Position numbers and translations under genes: made by a program. Source: Pseudofrankia inefficax (lineage in GTDB: Bacteria; Actinomycetota; Actinomycetes; Frankiales; Frankiaceae). Taken from it: a stretch of DNA of 64,000 nt. The DNA lies in contig NC_014666.1 of NCBI RefSeq assembly GCF_000166135.1, positions 1,798,001 to 1,862,000 on the forward strand. Reading direction: 5' to 3'. The notes under the pieces are model-generated. The model worked only from the letters and a program-made list of their open reading frames with translations, searched no databases and had not been told where the DNA came from. This document shows, one piece after another, positions 17,363-26,438 of this stretch; position 1 is the stretch's first letter; each line of letters starts with the position of its first letter.

Positions 17363-18556
17363 TCAGCCGACGCTGAGGGGGAGGGTCTCCCAACCCCGCA
17401 TGGTCGAGGTCGAGGACAGCGCGGTGTTGTCCCAGTCGATGTCCCAGGCCTGGAACCTGGTGAGGAACTCCTCCAACGCGATCCGGCCTTCCAGTCGGGC
17501 CAGTGCCGCGCCGAGGCAGTAGTGCGTACCGATCCCGAAGGTGATGTGCTGGTCGATCTTGCGGCGGATGTCGTAGGTCTCGCCGTCGTCCCAGCGTTTC
17601 TCGTCGCGGTTCGCCGAGGCGACGAGCAGCATCATCGCGCTGCCCTCCGGGACCGTCTGGCCGTACAGCTGCACGTCACGCGCGACGTAACGGGCGATGG
17701 CATGGCCGGTCGGCTCGAAACGCAGTGTCTCTTCGATCGTGTTCGGGATCAGCTGACGGTCCGCGAGAAGCTCGGTGCGCTGGTCCGGATACCGGGCGAG
17801 CAGCGCGACGAGCCAGCCGATCAGCCGGGCGGTCGTCTCGTTACCAGCGCCGGCGAGCACCGTGACGTAGGTGAGGATCTCCTCGCGGGTCAGCGTCCGC
17901 GTGGTCCCCGTCTCGTCCTCGAACTCGGCGTTCAGGAGCTCGGTCATCAGGTCGTCGGAGGGGTGCTCGGCCCGCCAGTCGATGTAGTCCGCGAACAGAT
18001 CGGTGTCCATGATCGCCTCCCTGGACACCTTCATCTGCTGGCCGGGCTCCGTGCGCAGCTTCGCATCGGCGCGCTCCCGGACTGTCAGCTGGTCGTCCTC
18101 GGGAATCCCGAGCAGCATGCCAATGACCCGCATCGGCACCTCGTTGGCGAACTCGGTCATCAGGTCAAACGCGTCGACACCGTCGAGCCGGTCTAAGCAG
18201 CGGACGCAGTACTCGCGGATGGCCGGTTCCAGCGACAGCACCCTGCGGGGGGTGAACACGCGCGCGAGCAGGCGGCGGTGGATGTCGTGGATCGGCGGGT
18301 CCTCCATGAGCAGCGTGCCGGGTGGGATCTCGATGTTCGCCTTGATGACCTCCAGGATCGGGCCCCTCGACGAGGAGTAGGTCGCCCAGTCGACCAGCGC
18401 GCTGTTGATGTCGTCCCAGCGGCTGAGGACCCAGAAGTCGTGGCGCTCGTTGTACCAGAGCGGCGCCTCGGCGCGGAGCCGCCGGTAGATCGGGTACGGG
18501 TCACGAGCGATCTCGCGGTCGAACGGGTCCCAGTAGACCGGGCTCGCGTTGCTCAC
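17363..18556 (-). CDS. cytochrome P450, paralogue of the P450 at 12663-13862
   Basis: The product has about 397 residues from a GTG at 18556 (VSNASPVYWDPFDREI). It carries the I-helix AGAGNETTARLIGW, the ExxR motif in IEETLRFEP and the haem loop FGIGTHYCLGAALAR. Colinear similarity to the other P450 runs over nearly the full length, down to the SSTSTMRGWE end (other copy: ASTSTVRGWE). An upstream ATG at 18607 would add 17 unrelated residues. It is divergent from a TetR gene, and a TTTGA-N8-TCAAA dyad lies in the gap. Confidence 0.92.
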   Translation of the reverse strand: MSNASPVYWDPFDREIARDPYPIYRRLRAEAPLWYNERHDFWVLSRWDDINSALVDWATYSSSRGPILEVIKANIEIPPGTLLMEDPPIHDIHRRLLARVFTPRRVLSLEPAIREYCVRCLDRLDGVDAFDLMTEFANEVPMRVIGMLLGIPEDDQLTVRERADAKLRTEPGQQMKVSREAIMDTDLFADYIDWRAEHPSDDLMTELLNAEFEDETGTTRTLTREEILTYVTVLAGAGNETTARLIGWLVALLARYPDQRTELLADRQLIPNTIEETLRFEPTGHAIARYVARDVQLYGQTVPEGSAMMLLVASANRDEKRWDDGETYDIRRKIDQHITFGIGTHYCLGAALARLEGRIALEEFLTRFQAWDIDWDNTALSSTSTMRGWETLPLSVG

Positions 18557-18594
18557 TCCGACACCTCCGGCGTCACGGTTCACTACACGTCGTC

Positions 18595-18612
18595 TTTGAG
18601 CGGTCATTCAAA
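18595..18612. promoter_or_regulatory. candidate TetR operator (TTTGA-N8-TCAAA)
   Basis: The inverted repeat TTTGA-GCGGTCAT-TCAAA lies between the divergent P450 and TetR genes. On the minus strand it reads TTTGAATGACCGCTC, and the related sequence TTTGACCGACCGCTC recurs on the plus strand at 19306-19320, just after the TetR gene. The recurrence of TTTGANNGACCGCTC on both sides of a regulator gene supports a shared operator. Confidence 0.4.
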
Positions 18613-18684
18613 CTTCGATGGCACATGCTGTCAACACGCTCGACCGTCCGGCAGGATGGGATGAGGGACTGAGGGAGGAGCTGG

Positions 18685-19281
18685 ATGGCCGAGCCGCGTC
18701 GCCGGCGCGCGGCGACCGAGGAGAAGGTCACCCGCGTGCTCAACGCCGCGGAGGAGATCATGCTCCTGGAGGGCTACGCCGCCGTGACCTCACGCAACGT
18801 CGCCAACCGGATCGGCCTGAGCTCACCGCTGCTGCACTACTACTTTCCGACGATGGACGAGCTGTTCGTCGCCCTGCTGCGCAGGCGCTCCGAGCGCGTC
18901 GTCGCGCGTATGGAGGAGGCGCTGGCCTCGCCGCGGCCCCTGCAGGCCTGGTGGGACCTCGCTTCGGATCCCCGTGGCGCTGCGCTGTTCATCGAGTTCC
19001 TCGCCGCGGCGAACCACCGGCCGGCGCTGAAGGACACGATGGGTGAGGTCGCCCGCGAGGTACGGCGCCTGCAGATGGCGGTCCTCGACAAGATCGCCCC
19101 CGAGTACGACCTCGACCCGCGTGACTACCCACCCGCCCTGATCGCCGCGACCATGCAGGGCTTGGCCCTCGGCCTCGTCGCCGACGAGGTCGCTGGCTAC
19201 GAGACCGCGCACAAGCAGGCCCGTGCCGCGATGGGCCGCCTGATCCGGCGCCTTGAACAGCACCGGGCCCGGCGCCGCTGA
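18685..19281 (+). CDS. TetR family transcriptional regulator
   Basis: The 198-residue TetR protein has its HTH near residues 13-60 (RVLNAAEEIMLLEGYAAVTS, then SSPLLHYYFPTMDELFVALL). A GAGGGAGGAGCTGG RBS precedes the ATG. It is divergent from the second P450 with a dyad between them, so it probably represses that P450. The ligand domain is similar in plan to the regulator at 13873, which guards the other P450; P450 and TetR may have been duplicated together. Confidence 0.87.
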   Translation: MAEPRRRRAATEEKVTRVLNAAEEIMLLEGYAAVTSRNVANRIGLSSPLLHYYFPTMDELFVALLRRRSERVVARMEEALASPRPLQAWWDLASDPRGAALFIEFLAAANHRPALKDTMGEVAREVRRLQMAVLDKIAPEYDLDPRDYPPALIAATMQGLALGLVADEVAGYETAHKQARAAMGRLIRRLEQHRARRR

Positions 19282-19305
19282 CGCCAGGATCCGGCGTCCG
19301 GAAAG

Positions 19306-19320
19306 TTTGACCGACCGCTC
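19306..19320 (+). promoter_or_regulatory. second copy of the TTTGANNGACCGCTC motif
   Basis: The sequence TTTGACCGACCGCTC lies 25 bp after the TetR stop and upstream of the next regulator gene. It matches 13 of 15 positions of the minus-strand motif at 18612-18598. It may place the following gene under the same repressor. Confidence 0.3.
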
Positions 19321-19554
19321 CACTATCGGATGGAGTTTGGGCATCGACACTGCTCGCCAGCCGTGCGGACGGTGCCGAGGTAGGGCGTGGCCCCGGTGAC
19401 CGCCTCCCTGGCGGGGTTGACTCTTACCCCGTCGCGGCGAAGGGGCATGCGACGCGGCCCACGCGTCGACCGGTTCGCCCGAAGGCAGCCGTCGCCGGCG
19501 CTCGGAGGCAGCCGGCCTGTAGTTCCGGCCGGGGCAGGTGGGTACCGTCGGCTG

Positions 19555-20220
19555 GTGGAGCGTCGTGGTCGTGGGCGTGTGCCGACCTTCAGCCGCGAGG
19601 AGATGATCGCGGCGGCCCGGCGGCTCGGCCCCGATGCCGCGAACCCGGCCGCGCTGGCCGCCGAGCTCGGTGTGGCCCGGACCAGCATCTACTGGCACGT
19701 CCGCGACCGCAGCGACATCGGTGAGCTCGTCCTCGGCGCGATCATCGACGAGGGTGAATCGGCGCGGTGGTCTCCGCAACCGGCGCGCAGCTGGAACGAG
19801 GTGATGGAGTCCTACGCCCGCGTGACGCGTGCCGGGCTCATGGCGGCCGGAGGGTGGATCCGGTTCGCCACACCGCGACTCGTGCTTGGGCAGGGGCAGT
19901 TGCGTGCCATGGACGACATGGTCGCCCGCCTTCGTGCCTGCGGCTTCTCGATCAACGATGCCACCCGCGCCTATGCGTTCCTCATCCAGGTGGTCCTGGC
20001 GAGCATCGGATCCGGTGACGCGCCGGTGATGGGGATGCACCGGGCGCTCCTGACCGAGCTTGAGACCGTGGAGGCCAACGAGCTCACGACGCTGCGTGAG
20101 GTGGCGGCGGCGGCTGCCAAGACCTCACCGGACGCACAGTTCGAGTACGACCTCGACTGCGCGCTGCGGGGGATCGCAGCCCGCAGCGGAGTGCGGCTCG
20201 GCGCCTTGCCGACGACCTGA
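19555..20220 (+). CDS. TetR-like regulator with C-terminal TetR_C domain
   Basis: The product has 221 residues from GTG 19555 (an ATG-type start further upstream, at 19387, would add 56 unconvincing residues). The N-terminal HTH is SREEMIAAARRLG, then LAAELGVARTSIYWHVRDRS, the TetR-class pattern with SIYWHV. Then comes an all-helical ligand domain. It has no close neighbour on its strand and could control the flanking lipoprotein or amidohydrolase genes; this is inference. Confidence 0.75.
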   Translation: MERRGRGRVPTFSREEMIAAARRLGPDAANPAALAAELGVARTSIYWHVRDRSDIGELVLGAIIDEGESARWSPQPARSWNEVMESYARVTRAGLMAAGGWIRFATPRLVLGQGQLRAMDDMVARLRACGFSINDATRAYAFLIQVVLASIGSGDAPVMGMHRALLTELETVEANELTTLREVAAAAAKTSPDAQFEYDLDCALRGIAARSGVRLGALPTT

Positions 20221-20652
20221 GTCAGCGCCCCGGTCGCTCCCTCTCCCGCGGGCGTCGCCGTCGCCGGCCAGGCAGAGTGCCCTGAACAAAGATCATCCTG
20301 GTCCCTTGGTCGACGACGCCGGGGGCCGGGCAGCTCCGGCACATCTTCTCTCGACATGCGTCGAGAATTCTGGTTACCTCTCACTGTCGCGGTCGGAGCT
20401 AGTCGCCTGTTCCGAGGAGGGGGCAGGCTTGACGGTCAGCGTTCGGGCCGGTGATGACCGCGATGCGTGCGACCTGCCGTCGTGCGGGTGAAGGTTCGCG
20501 GTCGAGCCGCCCGAGCGGCGCAACGCCTCGGTACCGGCTGGGCGGCAGTGAGCACGTCCGAGTCGGCCGGGGATGACCGGGCCGTTCACAGCCTCATCGC
20601 CCGAGGGACGCGCCAGCTGATCTGGTGTCTGGAAGAATTGAGAGAGCTCTTC

Positions 20653-21201
20653 ATGCGCCGACGCATGCTCCTGCTTGTGGTGCCCCTGGTGTTGGCGGTC
20701 GGGTGCGGATCGACCGGCGGCCATGCCGCCGCCACTCCCAGCGCCCGACTCGAAAGCAACTCGACGCCGCCCGTCGCTGCGACCACCTTCTCTATCGAAA
20801 CTGTTCCGACGGCGACAGCCTCGGCTTCGAAGGACCCGGCCGGGCCGACCGGAACCATCATGATGATCAAACTTAATGTTGGCAGCCTCGACGCGGGCGT
20901 GAAGTTCTATGGCGCGGTCTTCGGCGCGAAACTCGCTCTCAAAATCCAGAGCAACGCAGGCGTCGTGACGTTTCCCAACGGCGGCCCCGGATTGATCCTG
21001 CTGCCTGGGCACGCCGACGGCGCGAAGGCGGGAGCCTTCGTCATCCAGGTCCCGAACCTGCGCGAGGCACAAGCACGGGCGGTCTCGAACGGCGCCACCG
21101 TGCAGGGGGAGTTCACCGGGACCCCGAACAACCAGACGGGGCGATCCATCGACCTTCTCGACCCCTGGGGAAACCAGGTCGAAATCTTGCAGCTCGGTTG
21201 A
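20653..21201 (+). CDS. VOC/glyoxalase-fold lipoprotein
   Basis: This 182-residue secreted lipoprotein has the signal peptide MRRRMLLLVVPLVLAVGC, with a lipobox ending AVG-Cys18. A Ser/Thr/Ala-rich linker follows to about residue 65, then a vicinal-oxygen-chelate domain (MIKLNVGSLDAGVKFYGAVF, then RSIDLLDPWGNQVEILQL). The final DPWGN-x-VEI is the glyoxalase/bleomycin-resistance signature. It sits upstream of the amidohydrolase and is probably a surface-anchored binding or isomerase-type protein; the ligand is unknown. The ATG is chosen because the signal peptide starts there. Confidence 0.8.
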   Translation: MRRRMLLLVVPLVLAVGCGSTGGHAAATPSARLESNSTPPVAATTFSIETVPTATASASKDPAGPTGTIMMIKLNVGSLDAGVKFYGAVFGAKLALKIQSNAGVVTFPNGGPGLILLPGHADGAKAGAFVIQVPNLREAQARAVSNGATVQGEFTGTPNNQTGRSIDLLDPWGNQVEILQLG

Positions 21202-21336
21202 TGGCGATGCCGCGACGCACCGCCCGGTCGCGGCCCGCTGTTGGTGGTCTGGTCAAACGATTCGCGTCGCGAGTCCCGTCAGATGCCCGGCACCTGGTTC
21301 GTGTCTGCGCCGGCCCGATCAACAGGAGGTGACCCC

Positions 21337-22626
21337 ATGACTTTATCCACCGACCCGGTCATCGTGGTCTCGAACGACACGCACATCGGGCCACGGCTGA
21401 CCGAGGACCTGCGCGCCTACTGCCCGGCGAGGTATCTCGACGACTTCGACCGCTTCGCCGCGAGCGAGAGTGCGAACAAGGAGGCCGCGGCGACGATGCT
21501 CGCGGGCAGCGGCTACCTCGATCACCCGAACTTCCGTACCGCCGGGCACCACGACTCAGCGGCGCGTCTCGCCGACTACGACCACGACGGCATCGCCGCC
21601 GGGGTGATCTTCCACGGTTCGATGAACCTGGAACCGATCCCGTTCGTCTCCTCGCCGTTGGGCAAGCCAAAGCCTCAAGGTGACCGGGAGCTCATCGACG
21701 TCGGGCAACGGATCTACAACAGATGGCTCGCCGACTTCGTCGCGCAGGCACCGCATCGCCACATCGGCCTCGCCTACCTGCCGATGTGGGACGTGGACGC
21801 CGCCGTCGCGGAGGTGGCGTGGGCCCGGGAGGCCGGGCTGCGGGGGGTGAACTTCCCGGCGATGCGCGACGGCGAACTACCGGAGTACAACCGGCGTCTG
21901 TGGGAACCGCTGTGGTCGGCCTGCGAAGAACTCGGGATGCCGCTGGTCACCCACGTCGGCGGGGGTATGACCGCCCGCTACACGGGACTTGAGTCCGTCG
22001 CGCTGATCCAGTTGGAGTCGGCGGGATTTCTCTCCCAGCGGGCGGTCTGGTGGCTGATCTTCGCGGGTGTTTTCGAGCGCCACCCGGGCCTCAAACTGGT
22101 GATCACAGAGACGCCTGGTAGCTGGTTTCCCGCGAAGGCGATCGAACTCGACGCGCTGTACGCCTTCTACGTCTCCAAGCGCGACGAACCACTCAACAAG
22201 GCCCTGCTCGAACAGGTACCACGACGGCCCAGCGAATACCTGACTGCCAACGTCTTCTTCGGCGCGAGTTTCGCCTCGCCGTACGAGGTCGAGGAGGCGG
22301 TCAGCCATGGGCTGCAGTCTCAGCTGCTGTGGGGATCCGACTACCCCCACCTTGAAGGCACCTTCGTCTATCCCGACCGCCAGGACACGCCGTCGGTCAC
22401 CCGGCTCGCGCTGCGCAACACCTTCAACGCCATGGCACCGGCGGACACCCGGCGGATGGTCGGCGAGAACGCGATCGACGTCTACGGCCTCGACCGCACC
22501 GCCCTCCAGGCCATCGCACGCGACATCGACGCTCCCAGCACCGAACAGCTCGCCACCCCGATCGACGCCGTCCCCGCGGGCGCCAGCATCACCGCCTTCC
22601 GTACAGGAGCCGGTGGCTGGAGCTGA
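21337..22626 (+). CDS. amidohydrolase family (amidohydrolase-2, PF04909-type) protein
   Basis: The product has 429 residues from the ATG at 21337, preceded by AGGAGGTGACCCC. The metal-dependent amidohydrolase-2 fold is recognised from the early SNDTHIG, GLRGVNFPAM, MPLVTHVGGG (metal-ligand His), KLVITETPGSWFP, and the final WGSDYPHLEGTFVYP with the catalytic Asp. Members decarboxylate or hydrolyse aromatic and cyclic acids. An N-terminal DxH instead of the classical HxH is seen in this subgroup. It closes the catabolic region and probably cleaves a ring-derived acid. Confidence 0.88.
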   Translation: MTLSTDPVIVVSNDTHIGPRLTEDLRAYCPARYLDDFDRFAASESANKEAAATMLAGSGYLDHPNFRTAGHHDSAARLADYDHDGIAAGVIFHGSMNLEPIPFVSSPLGKPKPQGDRELIDVGQRIYNRWLADFVAQAPHRHIGLAYLPMWDVDAAVAEVAWAREAGLRGVNFPAMRDGELPEYNRRLWEPLWSACEELGMPLVTHVGGGMTARYTGLESVALIQLESAGFLSQRAVWWLIFAGVFERHPGLKLVITETPGSWFPAKAIELDALYAFYVSKRDEPLNKALLEQVPRRPSEYLTANVFFGASFASPYEVEEAVSHGLQSQLLWGSDYPHLEGTFVYPDRQDTPSVTRLALRNTFNAMAPADTRRMVGENAIDVYGLDRTALQAIARDIDAPSTEQLATPIDAVPAGASITAFRTGAGGWS

Positions 22627-23112
22627 CCCGCCTACAGACCAAAGCAGGCCGGATGAGGACCGCCGCCTCCACGGCTTATAGGCCGCTGTCCGGTCTTGCG
22701 CGAGGTGCCGCCGCTGGCATCGGGTAGTCAATCGCCCCAATACGTGACCCGCAGCGATCATGAACCCGACGGCGCCGAGGGAAGTTCTAGAAGGCTCCGA
22801 GGTCGACCAGTCGACCTGAGCGCGGGCGCCACGTACACCTTCGCGATGGCAGACACGTACGTCGTGGTCAAGCGGTCTACGGTCACACGCAACGCCGACC
22901 AGAACCCGCCCCACGTCCTGATCCAGAGCATGCTTCAGGTCCCCATCGTGTTAAGCGGGATGCGGACCGGACCGTTCGTTCGACCACGGCTCCAATGTTG
23001 ACCTCGGAGCCTCTAATAGCGAAACCCCCGGAATCCCGGTGGTTGAACACATCGGGTTTTCCGGCGGGTAGGGGCGGTCGTCGCCGTCTTTTCGCAGGGA
23101 TAAGAGGACAAG
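22627..23112. other. gene-free stretch before the beta-propeller lipoprotein
   Basis: No credible coding frame or RNA is visible in these 486 bp. The final part contains the RBS (AGAGGA) of the next gene and presumably its promoter. Confidence 0.4.
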
Positions 23113-25167
23113 ATGCCCTTACGTTTGACGAGTTTTCGTGCCGCCCCACAGATAGCACACCCCTCCGCTAGAGCGACCGCGACTGGTCATCGGCTGCCAT
23201 CTGTGGCCGCGGGGCCACGGTGGTCGGCACTGGGCTTGGTGATGGCGCTGATGGTCGCGGTGGCGGCGTGCTCGTCGTCCGGCTCGGCCGGCACCACGGG
23301 AGCGGCGCCCTCCGGGATCAACGCGCTTCCCGAGGTGGTGAGTAATCCGCCGGCGCCGAAGCCGGAGCCGATCTCGGTCAGTGAGTTGCCATTGCCTCCG
23401 GTGACGACTAATACCGCGTCGGGTGGCTGTACGGTGGCGGTCAACCCGCACGGGACGGGTTGTATCGGCCAGTCGGTCGGTCTGCAGTCGGGTGGCTATC
23501 TGCCGGACGGGCACGCGGTCTCCGCGATGGTCAGTTTCGCTGGGGCGCCGGCGGCTCCCGACCCGGCGAGTGTCTACGCGGGCCCGCAGATCATCATTGT
23601 GCGGACCGACGGCACGACCTTCCCTGGCGGCGACGCGTGGAAGTGTGTGACCTGTGGTGTCCCGGCCGCGAATCAGGCCGGGCGCAACGAGGCCCTGGAC
23701 TATCCGCAGCCGTTCAACGACGGCAAGCGGATCCTGGCCGGCACGAACGTCATCGACTGTGGGTCGTTCAAGCTCGCCGATACCGGCTGCGCCCCGGGCC
23801 GGGTCCATGTCTATCCGGTCCGGTTCAACAACACGGCCGACGGGTCCGGCAAGGGCGGGAGTATCCGTGAGCTGCGGCTGAACCCGGACAACGTCCATCT
23901 CGGCTTCAACAGCTTCACGTTCTCAGGCGGCGCGATCGGGCAGTTCGGCTACCTCGGCCGGCTGACGTTCAACCCGAACCCCACCACCGGCACCCCGCTG
24001 GCTGCCCGCTACGACCTCACGTCGGTCACCCGGCTGTTCGACACCGCGACCGACAAGCAGACCGTGTACGTCGATCCGGCCCACCCCGGCCAGCTGACGA
24101 TCAACCGCAACGCGATCTCGGTGGGTGAGCTGCGTGGCTTCAGCAAGGACGGCAAGGAGGTCACCTACATCGGCTACCCGGACGAGTCGTCCAACATCGA
24201 TGTCTTCGCCGCCGACCTGACCACCGGCAAAGTCCGCCGGCTCACCAGCAACCCCGAATACACCGACCCGATCGACCTCTCGCCCGACGGCGACTGGACC
24301 GTCGCCATGGACACCCGCGGCTCCGACCGCCAGGAGTTCCTCGCCGGCATGCGGGGCATCCCCCCGATCACCGACCTGGTCACCCCCGGCGCGGTCTCCT
24401 CGGTGCGCAACAACGGGACGCGACGCTTCTTCCAGCCCATCCTGATCGACCGCTACGGCGACCGCGGCACCTACCAGGGCCAGCAGATCAACGCCGCCGG
24501 CGACGGCAGCCCCGGCGCGGTCAACGACCCGAACTGGAACGGGGAGGCCGACCCCCGCTGGTCACCGGACGGCACCGCCGTCGTCTACTGGCAGGCACTC
24601 GCGACCCCACCCGCCTGCGGCGGCGCGAACCCGCTGACATGCGAGACCTCCACCGAACCCGGCGGCCGGACCGCCCGCCTGATGATCGCCACGTTCACCA
24701 GCCGCAAACCAGCACCGGCACCCACCGTCGCCCCGATCTCCGACACCGTCCCCTGGGGCACCCCCTACGTCCCCGGCAGCCCGATCCCGACCCGCCCCTT
24801 CCCACCCACCGGCTCCTACACACTCGCCGGAGCCAAGACCGGAACAGCGGCCGTCACGATCACCGAGAACGCGGCGAAGACCGCGATCGACACCATCGCC
24901 GTCCGCTACACCAACTACTCCGACGACGGCCTGCGCACCCTCAACGGCACCGAGAAAGTCACCGCCGCCGCCCCGAGCCTCACCGTCTCCAAACTCGACT
25001 GGTACTCCGACCTCACCCAGACCGGCATCACCCCAAGCACCAAGAAAACCAGCCCCGACGGCTTCCACCTCACCATCGACCTACTGACCAACGACTTCCA
25101 AGCCACCGGAACGATGACCACCACCATCAACGGCCACGCCTACCACCAGCCACAGAACAGCACGTGA
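23113..25167 (+). CDS. large TolB-like beta-propeller lipoprotein
   Basis: The 684-residue secreted lipoprotein has a long N-region, then a hydrophobic stretch LGLVMALMVAVAAC with lipobox AVAA-Cys53. The body carries TolB/WD40-like propeller blades (VGELRGFSKDGKEVTYIGYP, NIDVFAADLTTGKVRRLTS, DPIDLSPDGDW, DPRWSPDGTAVVYW) and a cysteine-pair module WKCVTCG near residue 175. Residues 565-684 form a separate beta-rich C-terminal domain rich in Thr. It stands alone, followed by a strong terminator. It may be a surface-anchored sensor or binding protein; enzymatic activity is not evident. Confidence 0.8.
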   Translation: MPLRLTSFRAAPQIAHPSARATATGHRLPSVAAGPRWSALGLVMALMVAVAACSSSGSAGTTGAAPSGINALPEVVSNPPAPKPEPISVSELPLPPVTTNTASGGCTVAVNPHGTGCIGQSVGLQSGGYLPDGHAVSAMVSFAGAPAAPDPASVYAGPQIIIVRTDGTTFPGGDAWKCVTCGVPAANQAGRNEALDYPQPFNDGKRILAGTNVIDCGSFKLADTGCAPGRVHVYPVRFNNTADGSGKGGSIRELRLNPDNVHLGFNSFTFSGGAIGQFGYLGRLTFNPNPTTGTPLAARYDLTSVTRLFDTATDKQTVYVDPAHPGQLTINRNAISVGELRGFSKDGKEVTYIGYPDESSNIDVFAADLTTGKVRRLTSNPEYTDPIDLSPDGDWTVAMDTRGSDRQEFLAGMRGIPPITDLVTPGAVSSVRNNGTRRFFQPILIDRYGDRGTYQGQQINAAGDGSPGAVNDPNWNGEADPRWSPDGTAVVYWQALATPPACGGANPLTCETSTEPGGRTARLMIATFTSRKPAPAPTVAPISDTVPWGTPYVPGSPIPTRPFPPTGSYTLAGAKTGTAAVTITENAAKTAIDTIAVRYTNYSDDGLRTLNGTEKVTAAAPSLTVSKLDWYSDLTQTGITPSTKKTSPDGFHLTIDLLTNDFQATGTMTTTINGHAYHQPQNST

Positions 25168-25206
25168 CCCTTAGGCGGTAAGGCGCTTCCACCACCGCAC
25201 AAGGAT

Positions 25207-25250
25207 GCGTATGGCCGACACGGATAACCCCATCCGTGTCGGCCATACGC
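25207..25250 (+). terminator. strong terminator hairpin
   Basis: A perfect 19-bp stem (GCGTATGGCCGACACGGAT and its complement) encloses a 6-base AACCCC loop, 40 bp after the lipoprotein stop. There is no T-tract, as is usual in high-GC actinobacteria. Confidence 0.75.
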
Positions 25251-25592
25251 CGTCCAGGACCTACTGAAGGGAAGGCAGCCTCGCGGACGCGATGAGACCG
25301 CCACCCACAGCGGTTCCGCCCCGCGAGCTACTTCGGCCCCTCCAGCACCCGCCGGAAACGTCTGGACGGTGGATGAGCCGGTAGCAGCGCTTCCTGGCGA
25401 GCCCGAGGTTGCGGATCAGGTGTCCAACGCTCACGAAGAACCTCGATGTCGATTCCGCCGACGGCGGCGCGCTGCCGTCGGCCGGGAACCGCGCCGACCG
25501 ATCGCCGCGTCCCGGCCCAGCGGCCAGCCGTGAGTAGCCAGCAGAAGACCAGGCCGCCCGGACAGCGTCTCCGGCGGCCTCAGCGGCACCCG
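25251..25592. other. gene-free stretch after the terminator
   Basis: 342 bp between the hairpin and the end of a convergent TetR gene. I see no gene, repeat or RNA here. Confidence 0.4.
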
Positions 25593-26237
25593 TCAGGGAC
25601 GTAGGGCCCGCACGAACAACTCGACCGCCACCTGCCGCTCAACCTTCTGGGTAGCTGGGTCGCGAGTGACGCCGAACGCCGCGAACAGGCTCGGCGCGGT
25701 CGCGACCATAGCGAGGAAGTGCCCGGCGAGGATCTCAGGCTCGTCCGCGACGATCGCGCCAGCGGCGGCGTGGCGGCGCAGCAGGTCAGCCACCTGACGT
25801 TGCCGTGGCCAGTGGACCAGGCGGGCGCGGCGACCGAGGGCCGGAAACCGAGCCTCCTGTGCAATTGCGATCTTGAAGACGGCGACCATCTGCGGGTCGA
25901 GCGCGCGGCGTACGGCCGCCTCCGCGATCGCCGTCAGCGTCTCCTCCAGGCTGTCAGAGTCGGGTAGCTCCGGTTCGGGCACGGGCCAGTCGGACCGGCC
26001 CATCGCCCACTCGAACGCGCGCTCGAACACGGCTTCCTTGCTGGGGAATCGGGCGTAGAGCGTGGCCTTGGTCGTGCCCGCGGCCTGGGCGATCGCGGCC
26101 ATGGTAGTGGCCTCGTAGCCATGTTCAAGGAACAGCCGCAGTGCGCTTTCGCGGACGTCCCGATCTAGGCGGGCAGCGTCCGCCGATGTCGGTCGGCCAC
26201 GGGGCAGCCGGGTCTGCGCGGCACGGGACCCATCCAT
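25593..26237 (-). CDS. TetR family transcriptional regulator
   Basis: The 214-residue regulator has a TetR HTH near residues 30-80 (ESALRLFLEHGYEATTMAAI, then TKATLYARFPSKEAVFERAF) and a C-terminal TetR_C-type domain. It is divergent from the LuxE/LuxC-like pair across about 200 bp. That gap contains AACCGGTCGGTCTAG, of the kind bound by TetR proteins. The most economical inference is that it represses the acyl-reductase operon in response to a lipid or acyl ligand. Confidence 0.87.
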   Translation of the reverse strand: MDGSRAAQTRLPRGRPTSADAARLDRDVRESALRLFLEHGYEATTMAAIAQAAGTTKATLYARFPSKEAVFERAFEWAMGRSDWPVPEPELPDSDSLEETLTAIAEAAVRRALDPQMVAVFKIAIAQEARFPALGRRARLVHWPRQRQVADLLRRHAAAGAIVADEPEILAGHFLAMVATAPSLFAAFGVTRDPATQKVERQVAVELFVRALRP

Positions 26238-26438
26238 GACCAGACAGTCTCGCCGAGATAACTGAACCGGTCGGTCTAGCTTTACCGGCGGTGACCTTAC
26301 GTCGTCGATCCAGTGCTCAAGGTGGAAGGTGGTGGATAATTTGACTCACGAGTCTATTTATCGGACGCTGGACCAGCGCCAGCCAGCGATGAGGTGACGC
26401 GCCCCCTCCCTGGCTGAGCCTGTCCCCGAGGAGGTCCT

